6,956 bases of DNA. Origin: an uncultured Lachnospiraceae bacterium (GTDB taxonomy: Bacteria > Bacillota > Clostridia > Lachnospirales > Lachnospiraceae). The DNA is taken from positions 1 to 6,956 of the forward strand of contig CAJUHN010000213.1 of NCBI GenBank assembly GCA_910585935.1, in the 5' to 3' direction. The position numbers and the translations under genes are program-made. This document shows, piece after piece, positions 1 to 5,283 of this stretch (its first letter is position 1; each line of letters begins with the position of its first letter). Under the pieces are notes generated by a model, which saw only the letters and a program-made list of their open reading frames with translations, was not told the origin of the DNA and ran no database searches.

Positions 1-14
1 GCAGCTATGAGGTT

Positions 15-46
15 ATGAGCAAGTAGCGAAGCGGATTGCGAATATC
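15..46. repeat. Possible decayed tip of the palindromic repeat family
   Basis: The segment starts ATGAGCA (15-21) and reaches GCGAAT (38-43) 23 nt later. The palindrome at 392-542 has the same two words 22 nt apart (447-453 and 469-474). Its middle, AGCGAAGCGG, also resembles AGCGAAACGG on the reverse strand of the copy at the right end. GCAA and TTGC flank the middle and can pair. The match is short, so this is only a suggestion that a third, eroded member or an element end lies at the left edge. Confidence 0.3.
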
Positions 47-266
47 CGATTTGACTCTATTTTATAGGTATAATAAAGGCATAAATTTTTTACTATATCT
101 TATAAAATATTATAGATGGATACATTATTTGATATGTTATAGGAAAAAAATCATATTATCTGAAAAAAGAGAAATTTTAATTTTTTTATTCCTGAAAAGT
201 AACCACTATAACTTTATAATTTGGTTCTTTCTGATGTTTAGGTAATTCTGTTGATGTTATTTTGTC

Positions 267-294
267 TTTGCCAAGAGCATAGCCTTTTGGCAAA
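267..294. repeat. Small stem-loop, unknown role
   Basis: TTTGCCAA (267-274) pairs perfectly with TTGGCAAA (287-294). Three further pairs, including one G-T, extend it to about 11 bp around a 6-nt loop. Neither strand shows a T-run right after the stem, so it does not look like an intrinsic terminator. It lies in DNA without a gene and may be a small repeat or a remnant. Confidence 0.45.
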
Positions 295-391
295 TTATGA
301 AAATATACCGATATCTAGAGTTAAGAAAGCCCCCATAATTTATTGTAATAGTCGCTATCACGATTTGTAAATTCGCCCATGTTATAAACTA

Positions 392-542
392 GCATAGGAA
401 CGGATACCTATTCCAAAAGAAGCCCCTTGGAAGACGTTGGTACTTAATGAGCAGTTCCGTTAGGAGCTGCGAATTTAGTATCCATTACGTCTGGAACGGA
501 GCGAGAGCGCGGCTTCGTTGGAATAGGTATCCGTTCCTATGC
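392..542. repeat. Large imperfect palindromic repeat (copy 1)
   Basis: The 151-nt segment folds back on itself. The outer arms 392-416 and 518-542 are perfect reverse complements over 25 bp. After a small internal loop, GAAGCC (419-424) pairs with GGCTTC (511-516), AGACGT (432-437) with ACGTCT (487-492), and TACT (441-444) with AGTA (477-480). The tip is an 8-bp hairpin, GCAGTTCC/GGAGCTGC (451-458 and 463-470, one G-T pair), with a GTTA loop. The right arm has about 18 extra nt (493-510, GGAACGGAGCGAGAGCGC) with no partner in the left arm. The core of the right arm (469-525) recurs inverted at 6889-6944, so this is a dispersed repeat. No transposase is present. A MITE-like or REP-like element is the simplest description. 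Confidence 0.8.
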
Positions 543-594
543 GAACCTTTGGTCAAAATAGTAAGATTGATAAAAGTTTTTAATAATAGAAAGC

Positions 595-623
595 TTCACA
601 AGAAAGGAAAATTGTGTTATGAT
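595..623 (+). promoter_or_regulatory. Sigma-A-type promoter for apt
   Basis: TTCACA (595-600, 5 of 6 to consensus) and TATGAT (618-623, 5 of 6) are separated by exactly 17 nt. A TG at 615-616 gives an extended -10. Transcription would start near 630 and leave a leader of about 100 nt before apt. The -35 lies 52 bp right of the large palindrome. Confidence 0.65.
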
Positions 624-624
624 A

Positions 625-663
625 TTTTTAGCTCATTTATAAAAAATAAAAGAGCATAAAAAA
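625..663. promoter_or_regulatory. AT-rich imperfect hairpin in the apt leader
   Basis: GCTC (631-634) can pair with GAGC (652-655), and inside it TTTAT (636-640) with ATAAA (646-650). A T-run at 625-629 faces an A-run at 658-663. It sits at the predicted transcription start. The stem is weak and A/T-rich, so it could be chance in such DNA. If real it might affect mRNA stability or act as an operator-like site. Confidence 0.25.
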
Positions 664-729
664 TAGACAATAATTTGTAAATAATATAGAAAGAAACAAG
701 CTGAGAAACAAAGAAAAAGGGAGAGAACG

Positions 730-1260
730 ATGAAGAGAATAGAAGAGTATGTTAGAAGTATTCCAGATTTTCCAGAGGAGGGAATTATTTTCCGAGATGT
801 CACTTCTGTATTGCAAGATGCAGATGGGTTAAGATTATCGATTGATTTAATGCAGAAGGAGTTAGAAGGTGTAGAATTTGATGTGATTGTTGGACCAGAG
901 TCCAGAGGATTTATTTTTGGAGTACCAATCGCATATAATTTGCATAAGGCATTTGTGCCTGTCAGAAAAAAAGGAAAGCTTCCTTGCGAAACTGTTCAGA
1001 TGGAGTATGATTTGGAATATGGAAGTGCTGTGATAGAGATGCATAAAGATTCTATAAAACCGGGACAAAAGGTTGTAATTATTGATGATTTGATGGCTAC
1101 AGGAGGAACGATAGAAGCGATTATAAAACTGATAGAAACATTGGGTGGCGAAGTAGTAAAAGTTGTTTTTTTGATGGAATTAGCAGGATTAAAGGGAAGA
1201 GAGAAATTGACCGATAAAAAGATTGAAGTTTCTTCTGTCATCTGTTATGAAGGGAAATAA
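730..1260 (+). CDS. apt: Adenine phosphoribosyltransferase
   Basis: Cytoplasmic purine-salvage enzyme that makes AMP and pyrophosphate from adenine and PRPP. The protein has 176 residues, the usual length for bacterial Apt. Visible signatures are the N-terminal IPDFPEEGIIFRDVT stretch (residues 11-25), the base-binding segment GPESRGFIFG (55-64), the mobile-loop segment RKKGKLPCET followed by Y-x-LEYG (80-98), and the PRPP-binding loop VVIIDDLMATGGT (115-127) with its paired acidic residues. The ATG at 730 follows AGGGAG (718-723) at a 6-nt spacing, and the N-terminus aligns with the family, so the start is secure. A promoter lies at 595-623. In clostridia apt commonly precedes rel; here an esterase gene stands between them. 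The gene looks intact. Confidence 0.97.
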   Translation: MKRIEEYVRSIPDFPEEGIIFRDVTSVLQDADGLRLSIDLMQKELEGVEFDVIVGPESRGFIFGVPIAYNLHKAFVPVRKKGKLPCETVQMEYDLEYGSAVIEMHKDSIKPGQKVVIIDDLMATGGTIEAIIKLIETLGGEVVKVVFLMELAGLKGREKLTDKKIEVSSVICYEGK

Positions 1261-1282
1261 AAGGGATTTTTAGTAGGGAAAG

Positions 1283-1321
1283 GATTGGAGAGAATAGAGA
1301 GATTTTCTGTTCTCTCCAATC
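1283..1321 (+). other. Intergenic hairpin between apt and the esterase gene
   Basis: GATTGGAGAGAA (1283-1294) and TTCTCTCCAATC (1310-1321) pair perfectly over 12 bp. The stem can be extended inward by six more pairs, two of them G-T, leaving a 3-nt loop. It begins 22 nt after the apt stop codon and ends just before the esterase ribosome binding site. The following bases, TTCAAATG, are not a T-tract, so it is not a classical intrinsic terminator. It could protect the apt 3' end, separate the two genes in expression, or act as a weak terminator. TCTCTC in the right arm (1311-1316) could alternatively pair with GAGAGA (1329-1334) beside the esterase Shine-Dalgarno. Confidence 0.55.
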
Positions 1322-1342
1322 TTCAAATGAGAGAGGAAAAGA

Positions 1343-2173
1343 ATGATACATAAAAAGATTGAAATAGAAATAAATGGAAATAATAAAGATCAGAATTTCA
1401 AAGCAGAATTGGATACTTATTTATTAGATGATTTAGCAAATATGAAAGTAGAGAGGAAAAGACCAGCGGTTTTGATTCTTCCCGGTGGCGGCTATCGGTT
1501 TACGTCAGACAGAGAAGCAGAACCAGTGGCGATTCAAATGAATGCGATGGGATTTCAGGCTTTTGTACTGTACTATAGTTGTGAACCAGCAACATTTCCT
1601 ACTGCATTGTTACAGACAGCGAAAGCGATCAGCGTGATTAGAGAACATGCAAAGGAATGGCATATTGAGGAAAGGAAGGTTGTTTTATTAGGATTTTCTG
1701 CAGGAGGTCATTTAGCTGCTAGTTTGGGGACTTTTTGGAATAAGGAATTTGTCTATGAAGCCCTTAAGATAGAACCAAAAAGAATAAGACCAGATGGTTT
1801 AGTATTAGCATATTCAGTGATTACGGCATGGGAGTTTGCACATCAGGATTCTTTTCGGGCATTATTAGGGGAAGAGTATGAGGAGAGGAAGGAATTGGTT
1901 TCTTTGGAAAATCAGGTAGGAGAGGATATGATGCCTGTCTTTTTATGGCATACTTTTGAAGATGAAAGCGTGCCAGTGGAGAACAGTCTTTTATTTGCTC
2001 ATGCGCTTAGGAAGAAGAATATTCCTTTTGAACTGCATATTTATCAGAAAGGAAGACATGGATTATCTCTTGCAAATGGAGAAACGAATCCGGCAAATGA
2101 GGAGAATTTGATAGTTTTAGAGTGCCAGAATTGGATTACGATGGCAGGAACATGGATAAGGAATTTAGCTTAA
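1343..2173 (+). CDS. Alpha/beta-hydrolase, acetyl-esterase-like
   Basis: Probable carboxylesterase of the alpha/beta-hydrolase fold, close in layout to acetyl (xylan) esterases of the Aes/BD-FAE type. The 276-residue protein has an oxyanion-hole segment ILPGGGY (45-51), the nucleophile elbow GFSAGG with Ser119, a candidate catalytic acid Asp207 in WHTFEDESVP (202-211), and His239 in GRHG (237-240), so the triad is complete. There is no signal peptide or membrane segment, so it should act in the cytosol, for example removing acetyl groups from imported sugars or oligosaccharides; the substrate is inferred only. The ATG at 1343 follows GAGAGG (1331-1336) at a 6-nt spacing. It lies between apt and rel, which are often adjacent in clostridia, with 82 nt before it and about 95 nt after it. 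Its codon use looks like that of its neighbours. Confidence 0.85.
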   Translation: MIHKKIEIEINGNNKDQNFKAELDTYLLDDLANMKVERKRPAVLILPGGGYRFTSDREAEPVAIQMNAMGFQAFVLYYSCEPATFPTALLQTAKAISVIREHAKEWHIEERKVVLLGFSAGGHLAASLGTFWNKEFVYEALKIEPKRIRPDGLVLAYSVITAWEFAHQDSFRALLGEEYEERKELVSLENQVGEDMMPVFLWHTFEDESVPVENSLLFAHALRKKNIPFELHIYQKGRHGLSLANGETNPANEENLIVLECQNWITMAGTWIRNLA

Positions 2174-2213
2174 AATAGATTCTGGATTAGAGGATATAGG
2201 TTATAGAAATACG

Positions 2214-2242
2214 TTGCTTTTTTCGACAAAAATAATTATAAT
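2214..2242 (+). promoter_or_regulatory. Probable promoter for the rel-MBL-hemZ operon
   Basis: A consensus -10 TATAAT (2237-2242) has TTGCTT (2214-2219, 3 of 6 to consensus) 17 nt upstream. The predicted transcript starts near 2249. That leaves only about 8 nt before the ATG at 2257 but about 20 nt before the ATG at 2269, enough to include the GGATGGGA site. The promoter would let rel be expressed independently of apt and the esterase. Confidence 0.5.
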
Positions 2243-2254
2243 ATCCTTATTAAT

Positions 2255-2262
2255 GGATGGGA
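2255..2262 (+). promoter_or_regulatory. Ribosome binding site that decides the rel start
   Basis: GGATGGGA resembles a Shine-Dalgarno and ends 6 nt before the ATG at 2269. The in-frame ATG at 2257 overlaps it and has only pyrimidine- and A/T-rich sequence upstream. The ATG at 2263 is too close. The start at 2269 is therefore preferred. Confidence 0.5.
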
Positions 2263-2268
2263 ATGGTG

Positions 2269-4587
2269 ATGAATGTGACAGAGGAAAAAAAGAAAATATC
2301 TGTAGAGAAAGAAAACACAATAGAAAGATCAGAGGAACAACAATTATTAAAGCCAGCAGATTTTACAGATCCCAAGATTTTATATGATGTTCTTGTGAAG
2401 GAGATTTTAAAGTATCATCCTTCTACAGATCTGAGTATGATTGATAAAGCATATAAAATAGCAAAAAAAGCTCATGAAGGGCAGATGCGTAAATCAGGAG
2501 AACCTTATATCATTCATCCTTTATGCGTAGGGATTATTTTAGCAGAGTTAGAACTAGATAAAGAAACGATAGCGGCTGGTCTTCTGCATGATGTGGTGGA
2601 AGATACCGTTATGACAAAAGAGGAGATAACTGATATTTTTGGAGAAGAAGTGGCGCTTTTGGTGGATGGAGTCACAAAGCTGACGTTATTAAATATTTCA
2701 AATGATAAGGTAGAAGTACAGGCAGAAAATTTAAGAAAAATGTTTTTGGCGATGGCAAAAGATATAAGAGTTGTGTTGATAAAATTAGCGGATCGCCTAC
2801 ATAATATGCGCACATTACAATATCAGAGTCCGCAAAAGCAAAAAGAGATTGCCAGAGAAACGATGGATATTTATGCTCCTATCGCTCATCGGTTAGGTAT
2901 TTCTAAGATAAAGATGGAATTAGATGATTTATCTTTGAAATATTTGATGCCAGAAGTGTATTATGATCTGGTAAGAGATATCGCACAGACTAAGAAGTCA
3001 AGAGAAGAGTTTATTGATGGACTGGTAAAAAGTGTAAAAAGTAATATACAAAAGGCGGAAATAGGGGCAGAAATAGATGGAAGAGTGAAGCATTTCTTCA
3101 GCATTTATCGAAAGATGGTCAATCAAAATAAGACCTTAGACCAAATTTATGACTTATTTGCGGTTCGTATTATTGTGGATACCGTGAGAGATTGCTATGC
3201 GGCATTGGGAGTGATTCATGAATTGTATACTCCTATACCGGGGCGGTTTAAAGATTATATCGCTATGCCAAAAGCAAATATGTATCAATCCTTGCATACA
3301 ACGGTGATAGCACCGAATGGACAGCCGTTTGAAATTCAGATTCGTACCATAGAGATGCACAGAACGGCAGAATATGGAATTGCTGCTCACTGGAAATATA
3401 AACAGGGAGTGACAGGAAAAGATATTGCTAAAAGTGAGGAAGAGAAATTAAGCTGGCTAAGACAGGTTTTAGAATGGCAGACGGATATGTCTGATAATAA
3501 GGAATTTATTAATACAGTAAAGAGTGCTTTTAATTTATTTTCAGAGAGTATCTATTGCTTTACGCCTACAGGAGATGTGAAGACATTGCCGAATGGCTCG
3601 AATACCATTGATTTTGCGTATAGTATTCATAGTGCAGTGGGAAATAAGATGGTAGGAGCGAGAGCGAATGGAAAGATGGTTCCGATTGATTATGTGATTC
3701 AAAATGGAGATAGAATCGAGATTATCACTTCTCAAAATTCAAAAGGACCGAGCAGAGATTGGCTGAATATTGTCAAAAGCACTCAAGCCAAAAATAAAAT
3801 CAATCAATGGTTTAAAACAGAGTTAAAAGAGGATAATATCATTCGTGGAAAAGAACTGTTAGATAAGTATTGTAAGGCGAAGGGTATTACACAGAGTGAT
3901 ATTTTAAAACCGGAATATATAGAAATTATTATGAAGAAATACGGATTTCGAGATTGGGATTCTGTATTAGCAGCGTTAGGACATGGCGGTTTAAAAGAAG
4001 GACAGATTATTAATAGGCTTTTGGAAGAGTTTGATAAAAAACGTAAAAAAGAGATCACAGATTCGGAAGTATTAGAAGCGATTTCTCAAAATAAAGAGAA
4101 AAATACAAAAGTGAGAGTTGCAAAGAGTAAAAGTGGTATTATAGTAAAAGGAATTCATGATATATCAGTACATTTTTCTAAGTGCTGTAACCCTGTGCCG
4201 GGAGATGAGATTGTGGGATTTGTGACAAGAGGAAGAGGTGTTTCTCTTCACCGCACAGATTGTATCAATATCATTAATCTGCCAGAGAGTGAAAGAGTTC
4301 GTCTGATAGAAGCAGAATGGCAGGAAACATATGATGAAGGTTCAGAAGTATATGTGACAGAAATTAAAATATATGCGAATAATCGAACAGGAATGGTGGG
4401 AGATATTTCAAAAATATTGACAGAAAAGAAGATAGATATAAAAGGATTAAATTGTAAGGTAAATAAACAGGAGATTGCTACTATTGTGATGTCATTTGAA
4501 ACACATGGAAAAGAAGAATTAAATCACATTATAGATAAGCTGAAAAATATTGAGGGTGTGATTGATATTGAGAGGGCTACTGGCTGA
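2269..4587 (+). CDS. relA: Bifunctional (p)ppGpp synthetase/hydrolase (Rel/RSH)
   Basis: Long RelA/SpoT-homologue controlling the stringent response: it transfers pyrophosphate from ATP to GDP/GTP and also hydrolyses the alarmone. Counting from the ATG at 2269 it has 772 residues, a little longer than the roughly 740 usual for Rel, partly from a charged N-terminal extension of about 25 residues. Domains in order: an HD hydrolase with His69, His107-Asp108, Glu111-Asp112 and Asp175/Asn179 (ADRLHN); a synthetase with Asp295, RFKD (326-329) and Glu355 in EIQIRT; TGS (about 430-488); a zinc-finger-like segment with Cys639-Cys640, His661 and Cys665; and a C-terminal ACT domain (about 694-768). RxKD rather than ExDD, together with the intact HD site, marks a bifunctional enzyme, as expected when a genome has one long RSH. 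A longer frame begins at 2257 but lacks a Shine-Dalgarno. A promoter lies just upstream, and the MBL gene follows after 36 nt. Confidence 0.97.
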   Translation: MNVTEEKKKISVEKENTIERSEEQQLLKPADFTDPKILYDVLVKEILKYHPSTDLSMIDKAYKIAKKAHEGQMRKSGEPYIIHPLCVGIILAELELDKETIAAGLLHDVVEDTVMTKEEITDIFGEEVALLVDGVTKLTLLNISNDKVEVQAENLRKMFLAMAKDIRVVLIKLADRLHNMRTLQYQSPQKQKEIARETMDIYAPIAHRLGISKIKMELDDLSLKYLMPEVYYDLVRDIAQTKKSREEFIDGLVKSVKSNIQKAEIGAEIDGRVKHFFSIYRKMVNQNKTLDQIYDLFAVRIIVDTVRDCYAALGVIHELYTPIPGRFKDYIAMPKANMYQSLHTTVIAPNGQPFEIQIRTIEMHRTAEYGIAAHWKYKQGVTGKDIAKSEEEKLSWLRQVLEWQTDMSDNKEFINTVKSAFNLFSESIYCFTPTGDVKTLPNGSNTIDFAYSIHSAVGNKMVGARANGKMVPIDYVIQNGDRIEIITSQNSKGPSRDWLNIVKSTQAKNKINQWFKTELKEDNIIRGKELLDKYCKAKGITQSDILKPEYIEIIMKKYGFRDWDSVLAALGHGGLKEGQIINRLLEEFDKKRKKEITDSEVLEAISQNKEKNTKVRVAKSKSGIIVKGIHDISVHFSKCCNPVPGDEIVGFVTRGRGVSLHRTDCINIINLPESERVRLIEAEWQETYDEGSEVYVTEIKIYANNRTGMVGDISKILTEKKIDIKGLNCKVNKQEIATIVMSFETHGKEELNHIIDKLKNIEGVIDIERATG

Positions 4588-4614
4588 AAATTTCTGGAAA
4601 TAAGATAAGAAATG

Positions 4615-4618
4615 AGGG
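4615..4618 (+). promoter_or_regulatory. Ribosome binding site that decides the MBL start
   Basis: AGGG, within GAGGGA, lies 5 nt before the ATG at 4624. It overlaps the codons after the upstream in-frame ATG at 4612, which itself has only a distant GGA. The protein read from 4624 begins MENLEVERILAGAMRTNCY, like the usual N-terminus of the family. Confidence 0.5.
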
Positions 4619-4623
4619 AAAAA

Positions 4624-5283
4624 ATGGAAAATTTAGAAGTAGAACGTATTCTGGCTGGAGCGATGAGAACAAATTGTTATATTGTTTCTGACAAAGTGAC
4701 AAAAGAAGCCTTGATCATCGACCCAGCAGATGAAGCGGATAAAATAAAGAATCATTTATTACAGGGAAAAAAAAGACCTATTGCGATTTTATTGACACAT
4801 GGTCATTTTGACCATATAAAGGCAGCGGAAGAGTTAAAAAAAGAATATGATATAAAGATTTATTGTATGGAAGAAGAAAGAAAAGTGTTAGAGAATCCGG
4901 AGTATAACTTATCTTCTTTATTTGGAACAGGGTTTCGAGTGTCAGCGGATTCTTTTTTGAAAGATGGAGAGCAGATGCAGATAGGACCATTTTTTATTAC
5001 CACTATTCATACTCCGGGACATACTGTGGGAAGCGCTTGTTATTATGTTACAGATGCAGATAAAACAAAGGGTATTTTAATGAGCGGAGATACTCTATTT
5101 CATGAAAGTGTAGGAAGGACAGATTTTCCTACAGGAAGTGCTTCTTCACTGGTTCGTTCTGTAAAAGAGAAGTTATTTTGTTTAGATGATTCCACTCCTG
5201 TATATCCCGGACATGATAATTTTACTACGATTGGTTATGAAAAACAGAATAATTCTTGTGTGGGTGGGGAGATGGGATTATGA
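4624..5283 (+). CDS. MBL-fold hydrolase, glyoxalase-II-like
   Basis: Small cytoplasmic metallo-beta-lactamase-fold hydrolase of the hydroxyacylglutathione-hydrolase-like (YcbL) group; the substrate is unknown and probably a thioester. The 219-residue protein shows the whole metal site: THGHFDH with His59, His61, Asp63 and His64, then His133 in HTPGHT, Asp156 in SGD, and His197 in PGH. Family hallmarks are TNCYIV near the N-terminus, GRTDFP (164-169) and TTIGYEK near the end. It sits 36 nt after rel, and its TGA overlaps the hemZ ATG by 4 nt, so the three are probably co-transcribed and translationally linked. The start at 4624 is chosen over 4612 because of its better ribosome binding site and fit to the family. 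PGHD stands where PGHG or PGHE is more common, which is a minor variation. Confidence 0.92.
   Translation: MENLEVERILAGAMRTNCYIVSDKVTKEALIIDPADEADKIKNHLLQGKKRPIAILLTHGHFDHIKAAEELKKEYDIKIYCMEEERKVLENPEYNLSSLFGTGFRVSADSFLKDGEQMQIGPFFITTIHTPGHTVGSACYYVTDADKTKGILMSGDTLFHESVGRTDFPTGSASSLVRSVKEKLFCLDDSTPVYPGHDNFTTIGYEKQNNSCVGGEMGL
5266..5271 (+). promoter_or_regulatory. Ribosome binding site for hemZ inside the MBL gene
   Basis: GGGGAG lies 8 nt before the ATG at 5280, within the last codons of the MBL gene. This supports 5280 as the hemZ start instead of the in-frame TTG at 5256, which would add MCGWGDGI, a stretch without resemblance to the family. Confidence 0.6.

Larger units (their letters stand above)
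1..729. other. Gene-free region upstream of apt
   Basis: No convincing gene is seen in this stretch. It is strongly A/T-rich. The two short open frames inside it (36-245 and 447-659) have no ribosome binding site worth the name, show low-complexity or repeat-derived translations, and resemble no family I know. What it does hold is a possible repeat-tip remnant at 15-46, a stem-loop at 267-294, a large imperfect palindrome at 392-542, a sigma-A-type promoter at 595-623 and a leader of about 100 nt before apt. In many clostridia recJ lies just upstream of apt; nothing of it is visible here, so it is either further left or absent. Confidence 0.7.

Noticed and set aside
51..74. TTGACT plus TATAAT as a promoter
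   Set aside because: The boxes are only 12 nt apart, too close for a sigma-A promoter, and no other -35 fits at 17 nt.
36..245. Open frame of 69 codons
   Set aside because: Low-complexity A/T-rich translation rich in Ile, Tyr, Phe and Lys, with no ribosome binding site and no family resemblance.
368..377. TAAATTCGCC, also present in copy 2 of the repeat (6935-6944 and the next base)
   Set aside because: A 10-nt match with different flanks is too short to call another repeat copy in A/T-rich DNA.
447..659. Open frame of 70 codons
   Set aside because: Its first half is the right arm of the palindromic repeat and its second half runs through the apt promoter and leader. It is a by-product of the repeat, although such frames are often annotated as hypothetical proteins.
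862..1241. Antisense open frames inside apt, and similar ones inside rel, the MBL gene and hemZ
   Set aside because: They lie opposite well-recognised genes, have no ribosome binding sites and show no family features.
1283..1321. Intrinsic terminator after apt
   Set aside because: The hairpin is strong, but the bases after it are TTCAAATG and the opposite strand has no T-tract either.
5256..5279. TTG start for hemZ at 5256
   Set aside because: The ATG at 5280 has GGGGAG at an 8-nt spacing and gives the usual ATGA overlap; the extra eight residues look meaningless.
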